Below are positions 34,118 to 43,872 of a stretch of DNA of 64,000 nucleotides, piece after piece (the stretch's first letter is position 1; each line of letters begins with the position of its first letter). The stretch comes from Acinetobacter sp. ANC 4204. GTDB lineage: Bacteria > Pseudomonadota > Gammaproteobacteria > Pseudomonadales > Moraxellaceae. The notes below the pieces were generated by a model. It did no database searches, was not told the origin of the DNA, and was given only the letters and a program-made list of their open reading frames with translations. The stretch spans positions 682,001 to 746,000 of the forward strand of contig NZ_NEFZ01000002.1 of assembly GCF_002135205.1 (NCBI RefSeq), read 5' to 3'. The translations under genes were made by a program, and so were the position numbers.

Positions 34118-35527
34118 TTATATGTTTTCTAATATTTTACGAACTCCAATATCTTCAAAAATCTCAGGGTATTGTTTCATAAAAGTTGGTAAATGTTGTT
34201 TCACTTCATTTTTCTGAAGTACAGTCCATCTCGGTGGATAGGTTTCATAACTAAGAAATTGTAGACGACACCGTAAATGATAGTAAAAGCTCTGCTGATC
34301 TTTCTCAGTTTCTATAAATTTTTGCTGCGTAACAAACCAATAAAGCTGATCCCATAAACTATAACCTTGCGTTAAGTCTAATTTTTGCTGAAATGACAAA
34401 CTTCCTTCGACTAAGCATAAATACTGTTTTAATTCATCTAAAGTAGGCTGGGTATCACAATATCCTTTTGCTTTAATAAATTGAGATAGTGACACTATTT
34501 GTTGAGTAGAATGAAAATATTCTAAATATTGATTTAGTTTGATATTTTTTTGTTTCAATGCAAATAAGACCAATGCATTTGCAACTTTTTGAGATTCCAT
34601 TTTTTCAATAATATGAAAAAAATGAGGTAAATCACCTTTCCATAGAATCCATTGAAAAGCTCTAATTTTCAGCTGTTGTCGGTTTAAACTATCAATAGAA
34701 TATTGAGTAAAATATTCTTTAAAATTAAATTGACATTGCCTTAAAGCAAAATATGCATAATCCATTATAGATAAATAATGACTGTGCCAAAGCTTAATTA
34801 AATCATCCGTTGTTAAAACACCTCTATGATACAAGACATCAAATAAACGATACTGCACATCTCGAAATTTTGAAGTTTGGAGTTCAATCATAAGTTCATG
34901 ATTTGATTGAGTTTGAATAATAAAATCAAGCCAAAATTTACGGACTATTTGGTCTTTCGCAACTTTGCATAATTCAATCAAGTAATCATGTTCAACCCAT
35001 TGGTATTTTTTGATATAAACCAACAAAATACGAGGAAGTTCTCCTTGTAATGAAATCAAGGTGTCTTGCAAATAACTTTTATTATTAGCAACCTCTTTCA
35101 ATAATAATTCTTCAACTTCAGTAACAACGCGTATTCGCTTTTGTATCGCCGCAATATCTAAAAAATAATCAACACAGAGCCGACTAAATTCAGGCCTTTG
35201 ACTCCACCGTTGCAAGTGTGCAGCTGCCAACTTTTGGTTAATTGGAACATAGTCACTTAACCGAAATAATAAAGCTGGAAAAAGTGCAGTCTCATAACAG
35301 TCTCGCAGTTGTTCTAATGTACTCTGACGTATATACCCATCATAACTTCTAAGCTGCCAAAGCAATTCATCTAAAGAACTTTCTTCAAGATTTTCATTTT
35401 TTATTTTTGGCATAATTACATAAGAAGATTGTTCTTCTAAACATTCAACGGACTGCTTTTCAAATACATTAGATGCATTTATATGTTGCTCAGACAAACC
35501 AAAGAGCTTTTTTAAAAAGTTTAACAT
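34118..35527 (-). CDS. Hypothetical protein, about 470 aa, possible helical repeats
   Basis: An unrecognised, Gln/Leu-rich protein. The most natural start is MLNFLKKLFGLSEQH at 35527; an ATG at 35587 would add 20 residues, and neither has a clear SD. The sequence is almost wholly alpha-helical with repeating short helices (e.g. LLWQLRSYDGYIRQSTLEQL, PALLFRLSDYVPINQKLAAA), suggesting HEAT-like packing. There is no signal peptide or catalytic motif. Base composition is more AT-rich than its neighbours. It follows the SMR gene closely on the same strand. Confidence 0.6.
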   Translation of the reverse strand: MLNFLKKLFGLSEQHINASNVFEKQSVECLEEQSSYVIMPKIKNENLEESSLDELLWQLRSYDGYIRQSTLEQLRDCYETALFPALLFRLSDYVPINQKLAAAHLQRWSQRPEFSRLCVDYFLDIAAIQKRIRVVTEVEELLLKEVANNKSYLQDTLISLQGELPRILLVYIKKYQWVEHDYLIELCKVAKDQIVRKFWLDFIIQTQSNHELMIELQTSKFRDVQYRLFDVLYHRGVLTTDDLIKLWHSHYLSIMDYAYFALRQCQFNFKEYFTQYSIDSLNRQQLKIRAFQWILWKGDLPHFFHIIEKMESQKVANALVLFALKQKNIKLNQYLEYFHSTQQIVSLSQFIKAKGYCDTQPTLDELKQYLCLVEGSLSFQQKLDLTQGYSLWDQLYWFVTQQKFIETEKDQQSFYYHLRCRLQFLSYETYPPRWTVLQKNEVKQHLPTFMKQYPEIFEDIGVRKILENI

Positions 35528-35596
35528 TTTATTTTTTAATGAAAGAATTTTATTTTTATAACAAATTATGAAATAGCTGTCATTCACTGTCGATTA

Positions 35597-35950
35597 TCAA
35601 ACATCAATATTGGAAAATTGCGCAATAATAGTGAGCCCCACAGTAATAAAACCGATACCAAGCCATCCTGCTAGATCTATGTTTTGTCCTAAAAATGTCT
35701 TGGCCAGTAGTACAGTGGCGATGACACCAATACCAGACCACAGCACATATAAAATGCCTGCTTGCATAAATTTTAAAGCATAGGCAGCGCATGCAAAAGA
35801 AATCATGTACAGCACTAGCGCAATGCCTTGATCCAATTTATTGACCAAGCCATTGCCTTTTGCAGAGTAAAAAGTCGAAAGTACATCTGTAGCAATAGCG
35901 ATGAGTAGCCAAATAACACCAGGATTAATCTTTGCAAAGAGTGCCATCAT
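35597..35950 (-). CDS. Small multidrug resistance (SMR) family transporter
   Basis: A 117-aa protein with four TM helices. It aligns with EmrE-type SMR proteins, including the conserved LYVLWSGIGVI in TM3 (EmrE AYAIWSGVGIV) and FLGQNIDLAGWLGIGFITVG in TM4. In TM1 the essential Glu14 of EmrE corresponds to Asp22 here (IAIATDVLST). It may export cationic compounds or another small substrate such as polyamines or guanidinium; the substrate is not determinable. A longer-term partner gene is absent, so a homodimer is expected. Confidence 0.8.
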   Translation of the reverse strand: MMALFAKINPGVIWLLIAIATDVLSTFYSAKGNGLVNKLDQGIALVLYMISFACAAYALKFMQAGILYVLWSGIGVIATVLLAKTFLGQNIDLAGWLGIGFITVGLTIIAQFSNIDV

Positions 35951-36011
35951 GTCAAATTTTCCTGCTTTTTTTCTTCAATTTGTTCATCAAAAATGCTGCG
36001 TATAAATACAA

Positions 36012-36037
36012 AAAAGCTGGACTAAAGTCCAGCTTTT
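36012..36037 (-). terminator. Terminator of sulfite reductase operon
   Basis: A perfect 12-bp stem (36012-36023 with 36026-36037) with flanking A-run giving a U-run on the minus strand. Confidence 0.85.
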
Positions 36038-36055
36038 CAATGCTTGCCTAAAAAT

Positions 36056-36541
36056 TTAAGCGCCTGTTTGATAACTGGCTTGAGCAACGGCTGTTGATGC
36101 TTGATACGGATTTCTAAAATCATTTAAACCCGCTGCTGCTTCAAGAATGTCTTTGCCTTCTTTAACAACAAAGGTATCAAAGCCTGAACGTTTCATGTAG
36201 TTCAAGACATCTTTAAACACATCACCTGTTGCGCGTAGTTCACCTTGGAAACCTTGGCGACGTAATAGCGCTGCAAATGAATAGCCACGACCATCGTTAA
36301 AACCAGCAAAATCAATAAATATGGCATCTAGCTGATCTAAAGGGAACTCATGCGTTTCAGGTGAAGCATCGACTGTCACCAGTAGTGCTTTTTTACCCGA
36401 AACTTGAGCCAATTGATCTAACTGCTCAACCGTTAAAACCACATCACCTTGTGGTAAAACACCATCTTCACCAATCACTTGGTAAGTGTTGTCGGCAATC
36501 GTGCCATCTTTAGAGAGGACTTGTAGTGCTGTATTAAGCAT
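36056..36541 (-). CDS. DUF934 protein (sulfite reduction-associated)
   Basis: A 161-aa protein of the DUF934 family, which commonly lies beside the sulfite reductase gene in gamma- and betaproteobacteria. The C-terminal half has IDFAGFNDGRGYSFAALLRR and LRATGDVFKDVLNYMKRSGF, the family signature. The ATG at 36541 overlaps the end of the reductase gene by 8 bases, supporting coupled expression and a function in assimilatory sulfur metabolism. A longer upstream start at 36619 would lie deep in the reductase gene. Confidence 0.85.
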   Translation of the reverse strand: MLNTALQVLSKDGTIADNTYQVIGEDGVLPQGDVVLTVEQLDQLAQVSGKKALLVTVDASPETHEFPLDQLDAIFIDFAGFNDGRGYSFAALLRRQGFQGELRATGDVFKDVLNYMKRSGFDTFVVKEGKDILEAAAGLNDFRNPYQASTAVAQASYQTGA

Positions 36542-38177
36542 ATGCACGCTCCTTAAAGGGTTGGATGCCCACACGGCGATAAGTTTCAATGAATTCTTCA
36601 CCCTCATTTCGAAGGTCAAGATAGGTATTTAAAATTTCTTCAACGATGTCTGGTACCACTTCAGCTGCAAATGATGGGCCTAAGATATCGCCAATCGAAG
36701 CATCATGGTCTGCATTACCACCCAAAGTGATTTGGTAGAACTCAGCACCTTTTTTGTCTACACCTAAAATACCAATGTTGCCCACATGGTGATGACCACA
36801 TGCATTCATACAACCTGAAATATTCAGATCCAGTTTGCCGAGGTTATAAATGGTATCTAAGTCATCAAAACGACGTGAAATCGCTTCAGAAATAGGAATT
36901 GATTTTGCATTTGCCAATGAACAGAAGTCACCGCCTGGGCAGCAGATAATATCTGTTAAGAAACCAATGTGCGCACGTGCTAGATTGTTTTTCTCAAGAA
37001 TAGTCCAAAGCTCAAACAAATCTTTCTGAGGCACATCGACCAAAGAAATATTTTGCTCATGCGTGGTCCGCAATTCACCAAAGGTGTATTTGTCTGCAAG
37101 ATCTGCAATCAAATTCATTTCTTCCGTGGTCACGTCACCCGGTGCAATACCTGTACGCTTCAACGAAATCGTTACAATACGGTAGCCCTTCACTTTGTGA
37201 GCATTGGTATTGATATTGAACCACTGTTTGAATTTTGGATGCGTAGCAAACTGTTCAGAAAAATCTTCATCTGCATAATCTTGATAATCAAACGGTATAA
37301 ATTCTTCGTCTAATTTCTGCAAAATTTCAGGCTGAATCTTTAAAGTTTTAATGGTATGCGCAAACTCAGCTTCGACTTTTTCAGCAAAGACTTGAGGAGT
37401 TAACGCTTTCACTAAAATTTTAATACGTGCTTTGTATTTGTTATCACGGCGACCGTGTAAGTTATAAACACGTAGTACGGCTTCTAAATAAGCAATCAGG
37501 TCTTCACGTGGCAAGAAATCACGAATGAAACTACCAATTACAGGGGTACGACCTAAGCCACCACCGACTTTAATTTTATAGCCGATCTCACCCGCTTCAT
37601 TTTTAACGATATACACCCCAATATCATGGAATGAGGTCGCTGCACGATCGGTTTCTTCAAGTGCTGATACAGCAATCTTGAACTTACGTGGTAAGAAAGC
37701 AAATTCTGGGTGGAAGGTTGACCATTGACGGATCAATTCACACGTTGGACGTGGGTCAGCCACTTCACCTGCAACCACACCTGCATATTGATCTGTAGTC
37801 GTGTTACGAATACAGTTACCTGAAGTTTGGATCGCATGCATTTGTACCGAAGCAAGCTCTTGAAGCATGTCTGGAACATTTTCTAGCGCAGGCCAGTTAA
37901 ACTGAATATTCTGACGGGTTGAAACGTGCGCATAACCACGGTCAAACTCAGTTGCAAGTTCTGCAACTTTGCGCAATTGCGTTGAGTTCATTAAGCCATA
38001 AGGCACAGCAATACGTAACATTGGCGCATAGCGTTGTACATAGAGACCATTTTGAAGACGTAATGGGCGGTACTCATCTTCAGTGAGTTTTCCAGCTAAA
38101 TAACGTTCCGTTTGGTCACGGAACTGTGCAACACGTTCATTGATCAGTTGCTGATCGAAATCAGTATATAAATACAT
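36534..38177 (-). CDS. cysI: Sulfite reductase, hemoprotein (CysI-type)
   Basis: A 547-aa siroheme/[4Fe-4S] assimilatory sulfite (nitrite) reductase, reducing sulfite to sulfide. The cluster-siroheme ligands are in CCPGGDFCSLA and GCMNACGHHHVGN (a C-x5-C and C-x3-C arrangement). The N-terminal half includes YAHVSTRQNIQFNWP and SGNCIRNTTTD. Two duplicated ferredoxin-like/siroheme repeats fit the length. It starts the operon with the DUF934 gene; no flavoprotein subunit is adjacent. Confidence 0.88.
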   Translation of the reverse strand: MYLYTDFDQQLINERVAQFRDQTERYLAGKLTEDEYRPLRLQNGLYVQRYAPMLRIAVPYGLMNSTQLRKVAELATEFDRGYAHVSTRQNIQFNWPALENVPDMLQELASVQMHAIQTSGNCIRNTTTDQYAGVVAGEVADPRPTCELIRQWSTFHPEFAFLPRKFKIAVSALEETDRAATSFHDIGVYIVKNEAGEIGYKIKVGGGLGRTPVIGSFIRDFLPREDLIAYLEAVLRVYNLHGRRDNKYKARIKILVKALTPQVFAEKVEAEFAHTIKTLKIQPEILQKLDEEFIPFDYQDYADEDFSEQFATHPKFKQWFNINTNAHKVKGYRIVTISLKRTGIAPGDVTTEEMNLIADLADKYTFGELRTTHEQNISLVDVPQKDLFELWTILEKNNLARAHIGFLTDIICCPGGDFCSLANAKSIPISEAISRRFDDLDTIYNLGKLDLNISGCMNACGHHHVGNIGILGVDKKGAEFYQITLGGNADHDASIGDILGPSFAAEVVPDIVEEILNTYLDLRNEGEEFIETYRRVGIQPFKERAYA

Positions 38178-38507
38178 GGCGTACAGCTAGTAGTTTCATT
38201 ATAACGGCTGACAGCATAACGAGATTTAAACTATCAACAAAATGCGTTTTTTACATATTTCATAGCTGTTTTATTGATAAGGATAAGTAGATGTGCTGTT
38301 TGTCCCTAATCCTAAAGGTTTTTTCTGATTAAAGTATTTTTTATTAGATACTTATACATTATTCAGCTAACCTCATTCAGGCTATCATATACACACAAAC
38401 CAATGCATTGCTACCGCATAAATTTTAAACCCGACTTTCTGGGCAGATCTCAATTTTTCTATTGCTTCCTCGTTCTCACTTTACCCTTTTAAACTGACTG
38501 CACATAA
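38178..38507. other. Intergenic region upstream of cysI
   Basis: About 330 AT-rich bases that should contain the cysI promoter (reading left). No ORF or clear structured element other than the gcd terminator at its right end. Confidence 0.4.
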
Positions 38508-38533
38508 AAATAGCCTGACGAATCAGGCTATTT
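38508..38533 (-). terminator. Terminator of gcd
   Basis: A perfect 11-bp stem (38508-38518 with 38523-38533), loop CGAA, with A-run on the left providing the minus-strand U-run. Confidence 0.88.
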
Positions 38534-38557
38534 GAAAGTTTAAATGACTACAGCAAA

Positions 38558-40960
38558 TTATTTTGCATCTGGTAAGGCATACGCCACCAAAGCATCTCCC
38601 ATCTTGGTGCCAAATGAACCATGACCACCTGCCATAATGACCACATACTGTTTACCATTGGCTTCATAGGTCATTGGTGTAGCTTGACCACCCGCTGGTA
38701 GACGACCTTTCCACAGTTCATCACCATTGGTCACGTTGATGGCACGGATATAATTATCCTGCGTACCACCGACAAACATCACATTACCCGCAGTTGAGAT
38801 TGAACCACCAAGCATAGGCACCCCCATTTTAAATGGTGGCAATTGAATCCCCGGTAAGCTGTCGCGGATCGTACCAATACGACGTTTCCATGCAACTTCA
38901 TGAGTATTTAAATCCACACCTGCCACAAAGCCCCAAGCAGGCTGTTTACATGGCAAGCCAAATGGAGACAAGAACGCACTGATTTCAACACCATAAGGCA
39001 CACCATACATCGGTTGCACACCCGCTTCAGTGCCTGCACCTTTGGCTGTTTTCGGACGGTTTGGATCGGCTGGAATAAGCTTAGACACAAACGGCAAACC
39101 GATTGGGTTCATCACCGCGATTTGGCGGTCAGGGTTAACAGACATACCACCCCATTCGAATACACCCAAGTTGCCCGGGAAAACCAAAGTTCCGTTTTCT
39201 GAAGGTGGGGTATAAATACCGTCATAGTTCAGTTTGTGGAAAGACACACGGCACATCAACTGGTCAAACATGGTTGCGCCCCACATTTGCTTATCTGTCA
39301 ATTTCTCTTTTGGCGCAAGATCAAAGTCAGAGAAAGGTTGTGTCGCAGAATAACGCTCACCTTTGGTTTGTGGCCCACGTTTCACTGTTTGTGGTACAGG
39401 TTTTTCCGTAATTGGAACAATGGCTGCACCAGTACGACGGTCTAGAACAAAGGCATTACCTGTTTTCGTTAACACGTAAATGGCAGGAACCATTTTGCCT
39501 GACTTGTCTTTAATGTCCGTCAATGTCGGCTGTGATGGTACATCCATATCCCACAAATCATGATGCGTAGTTTGGAAATTCCACACCAACTTACCTGTTG
39601 AGGCATTCAGTGCCAGCATTGAGTTGGCATAACGCTCATGTAATTCGGTACGGTTACCGCCCCAAATATCTGGCGTACCCACACCCGTTGGAATGTAAAC
39701 GATATCCAAGGCTGCATCATAGGCTAATGGTGCCCATGCATTCGGTGAGTTTTGAACATACTTTTGACCCAGAGCTGGAATCGCGTTCGGATCTTCGGCA
39801 CCTGTATCAAACACCCACAACAATGCACCCGTATTCACATCATAACCACGAATCACACCTGAAGGTTCTTCAGTTGAATAGTTATCTGTGGTTGAACCCG
39901 CAATAATAATCGTCGTGCCTGTGACCACAGGTGGTGAAGTTGGGATATAACCGCCCGGATAAGGGAATGGCATATCTTTTTGTAAGTCGACTTCACCATT
40001 TTTACCAAAGTCCGTACAACGCTCACCAGTATCAGCATTGATGGCAACCAAACGACCATCATTCACCGGCAAGATCACTTTACGTGGGCACAACTCAGAC
40101 GATGACTTTTTATGTTGCAAGCTGGCTTCAAAACCAACTGTATTGTTCGCATCATAATAAGACACGCCACGACAGGTTAAATGTTGGAAAGTATTGTCCG
40201 ATTTCAACTTCGGATCAAAAGTCCATTTCGCCTTACCTGTAGCTGGGTCGAGGGCAACCAGTTTTTGGTGCGTGGTACAGATATACATATTGTCCCCAAC
40301 TTTAATTGGGGTGACTTGATTGGTGGTTTCACCAGAGTCATTTTCTGTTTTAAAGTCACCTGTGTTATAGGTCCAAGCCACTTTTAAATCTTTAACATTC
40401 TCAGAGTTAATTTGCGTTAAAGGAGAATAACGCAAACCAGACTGAGTACGGCCATAAGCAGGCCAGTCGCCATCCGCAACACCTGGAATGGACTGTGCGG
40501 TTGCAGGTTGCTTGCTGCTCAGTTCACCTCGAATTTCTTGAGGATCATTAAATACAGCATAGATCATCACTGCAATGGTAATTGCCAATGAACCTGTTAA
40601 AGCAATTTTTGCACCTTTAGTGTTATCAAAGCCACGTGTGACCGCTGGAATGAGTAACCATAATCCAAATAAACCAAGGATATCTAGACGTGGCGCCAAG
40701 GCAAAGAAGTCAGAACCCACTTCCCAAAGGCCCCACACCACTGTACCCAAGACCAACAAGGCATAAACGATTAATGCCGTACTTTTTAATTTTTGCAGTA
40801 GCACTGCAGTCGCGATGAAGAGTAAACCCGCAATGATGTAGTACCAAGACCCACCAAGCACTGCAAGATAAATCCCTCCTATCAGCAGGACTAAACCAAA
40901 GATCACAGCAATCACAGCTGTAAAAGTTTTAAGTCCTGAACCTGAAGACGGAGTACTCAT
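38558..40960 (-). CDS. gcd: Quinoprotein glucose dehydrogenase, membrane-bound
   Basis: An 800-aa inner membrane PQQ enzyme oxidising glucose (and other aldoses) to gluconolactone in the periplasm and passing electrons to ubiquinone. Five N-terminal TM helices (first AVIAVIFGLVLLIGGIYLAV) precede the PQQ beta-propeller: GDWPAYGRTQSGLRYSPLTQ, WTYNTGDF, THHDLWDMDVPSQPTL and the C-terminal GGQATPMTYEANGKQYVVI. AGGTGG lies upstream of the ATG at 40960. It is adjacent to an OprB porin gene, which would admit the sugar. Confidence 0.95.
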   Translation of the reverse strand: MSTPSSGSGLKTFTAVIAVIFGLVLLIGGIYLAVLGGSWYYIIAGLLFIATAVLLQKLKSTALIVYALLVLGTVVWGLWEVGSDFFALAPRLDILGLFGLWLLIPAVTRGFDNTKGAKIALTGSLAITIAVMIYAVFNDPQEIRGELSSKQPATAQSIPGVADGDWPAYGRTQSGLRYSPLTQINSENVKDLKVAWTYNTGDFKTENDSGETTNQVTPIKVGDNMYICTTHQKLVALDPATGKAKWTFDPKLKSDNTFQHLTCRGVSYYDANNTVGFEASLQHKKSSSELCPRKVILPVNDGRLVAINADTGERCTDFGKNGEVDLQKDMPFPYPGGYIPTSPPVVTGTTIIIAGSTTDNYSTEEPSGVIRGYDVNTGALLWVFDTGAEDPNAIPALGQKYVQNSPNAWAPLAYDAALDIVYIPTGVGTPDIWGGNRTELHERYANSMLALNASTGKLVWNFQTTHHDLWDMDVPSQPTLTDIKDKSGKMVPAIYVLTKTGNAFVLDRRTGAAIVPITEKPVPQTVKRGPQTKGERYSATQPFSDFDLAPKEKLTDKQMWGATMFDQLMCRVSFHKLNYDGIYTPPSENGTLVFPGNLGVFEWGGMSVNPDRQIAVMNPIGLPFVSKLIPADPNRPKTAKGAGTEAGVQPMYGVPYGVEISAFLSPFGLPCKQPAWGFVAGVDLNTHEVAWKRRIGTIRDSLPGIQLPPFKMGVPMLGGSISTAGNVMFVGGTQDNYIRAINVTNGDELWKGRLPAGGQATPMTYEANGKQYVVIMAGGHGSFGTKMGDALVAYALPDAK

Positions 40961-41143
40961 ATTGACCACCTTTTTCTTAGATTCTGTTAAAAGCTCATAT
41001 CATTTCAACATTGATATAAGCACCTAGACAGTTTTTAGATTTTAAGTATCTGTCCAAACGACTTATTTCAAACAGTTTTATGCTTTGAATAACCATAAAC
41101 GTATTTATCAACCTTGTTGGACAAATACTTATAGATCTAGAAA

Positions 41144-42421
41144 CTAAAATGCCGTCTGGAGTTTAATTCCGCCGACCCATGCATTTTCACCATTTTTATA
41201 CGCGCCTACATGGCGGATATATTGGATATTGGGACGAATGGTCAACCAGTTGGCTGCATGAATACCGTAGTAAATCTCGGCATCATATTCTTCACTTTGT
41301 AAGCCACGGGCATCAACGCTGTTATTGGCAATATTCGCCTCATTCACGTCATCATTGATGCTAATACGCCCCAAGCCAATCGCAATTTCATCTTGTGGAC
41401 GTGCATCAAAAGCGCCTTTATAGACCAAACCTATGTTCTGCATGTCGCGAACCGTATTGGTGTCTGAGTCATGTAGCGTGAGATTTACAAAGCCTGTTAA
41501 ACCACGTGTAGCATCATCGTGATGTGCTGTGAGTTGTTGCTTGGCAACCACCCAGCCCCCTTGTTTATGTGAAGTTTGCTGCGGGTTTTGAATATTTGTG
41601 GCGTCTGCCGAACTGTAGTAATAACCCGCACGATATTCACCGGGTAATTTTTCAGTTCCTAACTGAGGAGACCACACTACTTCAGCAGGAAGAATCGCGC
41701 CATGCGAACCATCAGTACTTAAGTTCCAGCCTTTGCCACGCTCTAAGTTTTCAGGGTTATATTCATATACCCCAACTTGTGCATATAGCTCAGGACGGAT
41801 ATTGTATTTAACCCGCGCAGCCCACTGACTGACAGGCCAGTTGTACCATTGGTCACCGACCCAGTTACCAACTTGAGAGCCACACAGTGCAAGATTCTGG
41901 AAATCACAATCGAAACTGTTGAAGTCTTCACCTTCACCAAAACGACCGACTTTGATGTCCAACTTTTGATCCATGAACTTTTTCTTAATCCACAAATCCG
42001 TTAAACGCCACGTTTGTCCACGTCCCCACACTTCTTGAGTAGAACTTAAATGTCCATCTAAAGCATCGGAAGTTTGAGAAAGTGAACGTCCATTACGCTC
42101 AGTAATGGTGATTTGAGCCTCAGTATCCTGCCAACCCAAAATTTTGTCTAAATCGAAGTGCGTACCAAATGCAAACTGGTCTGCATATTCAGTACCATGA
42201 TTTGAAGAACGTGAAGCATCGAGTAAAGTTGCCATCTCACCCGTATAACCAAAGCTAAAATCGTAGCCTTTTTCTTGCAATGCGGTGCGTTGACCATTCC
42301 AATCACCGAGCATCCAAGGGCTTTGTACCTCGAATGCATTTGCAGCATATACAGTTTGCAGGCAACAGCTGAGTGTTAATAAACTCACCGTTAAACACCA
42401 ACTTCTATTACATTTATTCAT
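41144..42421 (-). CDS. oprB: OprB-family carbohydrate-selective porin
   Basis: A 425-aa outer membrane porin. It has a signal peptide (LTVSLLTLSCCLQTVYA), then LGDWNGQRTALQEKGYDF, the OprB hallmark. Barrel strands follow, including ERNGRSLSQTSDALDG and YYGIHAANWLTIRPNIQYIR, ending in ENAWVGGIKLQTAF with a terminal Phe. It lies 183 bases upstream of gcd on the same strand, so sugar uptake and oxidation are probably co-regulated. AAAGG precedes the start. Confidence 0.9.
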   Translation of the reverse strand: MNKCNRSWCLTVSLLTLSCCLQTVYAANAFEVQSPWMLGDWNGQRTALQEKGYDFSFGYTGEMATLLDASRSSNHGTEYADQFAFGTHFDLDKILGWQDTEAQITITERNGRSLSQTSDALDGHLSSTQEVWGRGQTWRLTDLWIKKKFMDQKLDIKVGRFGEGEDFNSFDCDFQNLALCGSQVGNWVGDQWYNWPVSQWAARVKYNIRPELYAQVGVYEYNPENLERGKGWNLSTDGSHGAILPAEVVWSPQLGTEKLPGEYRAGYYYSSADATNIQNPQQTSHKQGGWVVAKQQLTAHHDDATRGLTGFVNLTLHDSDTNTVRDMQNIGLVYKGAFDARPQDEIAIGLGRISINDDVNEANIANNSVDARGLQSEEYDAEIYYGIHAANWLTIRPNIQYIRHVGAYKNGENAWVGGIKLQTAF

Positions 42422-42542
42422 AATTGGTGACCTTTCTTACAATTTTACAACCAATTGATATGATACTTGCTATTTGTATAAAGACCCATTGTTTTTGTTA
42501 GATTATTGTTTTAAAACTGGTTAAATTATCGCTATATGATAT

Positions 42543-43661
42543 TTACAAAGAGTCAAAACCCAAAGATTTCCCTATAAATTCATACCTTATTTTTGAACGT
42601 GAAAACTTGATTGGACAAGCTAATTGTTGTTCGCTTTTTGTACTCCCCTCTTCTAAAGGCACAGCAACAATCCATTTTCGGTCTCTTGCCAGTTGCGAAT
42701 CGAGTGCTTCATCCAGCTTCAATACAGGCTCAACACAGACATCCCGTGACTGAAAAATTGCGTTCCATACAGCAAAATCTTGGGTTTTAATCTTGGCTTT
42801 TATCGCTTGTTTCACCACCTGACGGTCGTCAGTTGCCAGTGAGGCGCCTTTTTCAGCCACAATCGGCAACTCTAAAATTTCTGCCAGTCCGTGTAAAAAC
42901 TGTGGCTCTAAACTCCCAATCGACAAATAGCGGCCATCTTGCGTTTCATAATAGTCATAAAAAGTCGCACCATTGAGATAGCTTTGCTCCGGCCCTTGCT
43001 TTTCCTGTCCTGCTAAGCTCGCCGCTGCAGCCATGCTACTGAGCCCCACCACACAGTCAGTCATAGAGATATCAATATACTGCCCTATGCCACTACGCTG
43101 CCTTTCGATCACAGCTGCGAGTATTCCTATCACGCTATGTAATGACCCGCCTGCAATATCCGCAATTTGAATTCCCAAAGGAGGAGGACCACTATGCTGT
43201 CGACCGCTATGTCCTGCGATCCCAGACAAAGCCACATAGTTGATATCGTGCCCTGCTTTATTTTGATATAAACCTGTTTGCCCATAACCCGTAATGGAAC
43301 AATAGATCAAGCGCGGATTAATTTCAGATAAAGTTTGATAGTCAAGTCCCAGTCTTTGCATTACCCCCGGGCGGAATTGCTCAATCACAATGTCATAGTC
43401 TGAAATTTTCGACTTGATCAGTTCAATATTGGCAGGATCTTTTAAATCCAGTGCTACAGAATGCTTATTTCGGTTGAGATAACTGTGTGCTGTGGCCTGT
43501 CCATTGGCATAAGGTGGCATTAAACGGATCAGATCAGGTCGAGTTGGAGACTCGATGTGGATCACTTCTGCACCTAAGTCTGCCAAATACATTGTTGCAA
43601 ACGGTCCCGGTAAAAGTGTAGAAAAATCGAGAACTTTCAATCCTTTCAATGCCATATCCAT
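42543..43661 (-). CDS. CaiB/BaiF-family CoA transferase (alpha-methylacyl-CoA racemase-like)
   Basis: A 372-aa class III CoA-transferase family protein. The N-terminus LKGLKVLDFSTLLPGPFATM, LGAEVIHIESPTRPDLIR, YLNRNKHSVALDLKDP and GHDINYVALSGIAG (with the conserved Asp) are typical. The closest subgroup appears to be alpha-methylacyl-CoA racemases, which invert 2-methylacyl-CoA before beta-oxidation. It is divergent from the AraC regulator and close to beta-oxidation genes, fitting branched acyl-CoA catabolism. Confidence 0.82.
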   Translation of the reverse strand: MDMALKGLKVLDFSTLLPGPFATMYLADLGAEVIHIESPTRPDLIRLMPPYANGQATAHSYLNRNKHSVALDLKDPANIELIKSKISDYDIVIEQFRPGVMQRLGLDYQTLSEINPRLIYCSITGYGQTGLYQNKAGHDINYVALSGIAGHSGRQHSGPPPLGIQIADIAGGSLHSVIGILAAVIERQRSGIGQYIDISMTDCVVGLSSMAAAASLAGQEKQGPEQSYLNGATFYDYYETQDGRYLSIGSLEPQFLHGLAEILELPIVAEKGASLATDDRQVVKQAIKAKIKTQDFAVWNAIFQSRDVCVEPVLKLDEALDSQLARDRKWIVAVPLEEGSTKSEQQLACPIKFSRSKIRYEFIGKSLGFDSL

Positions 43662-43872
43662 GCTACTTTTTACTCTTTTTATGTTGATTTTTTAGCTATT
43701 TTAGAAATATAAAAGCAACAAAACAATGTCATGTTCAGCCATTTACCTTGATCATTTCGGCAATTTAACATGTAAAAAGGCAAAAAACTTTAGTGTAAAT
43801 TGCCTAAACTTATTTTTTTAGCGTCATTTAGGTCAAACGCAAGTGAATATAAAAGAGACTGAAGGATTAAAT

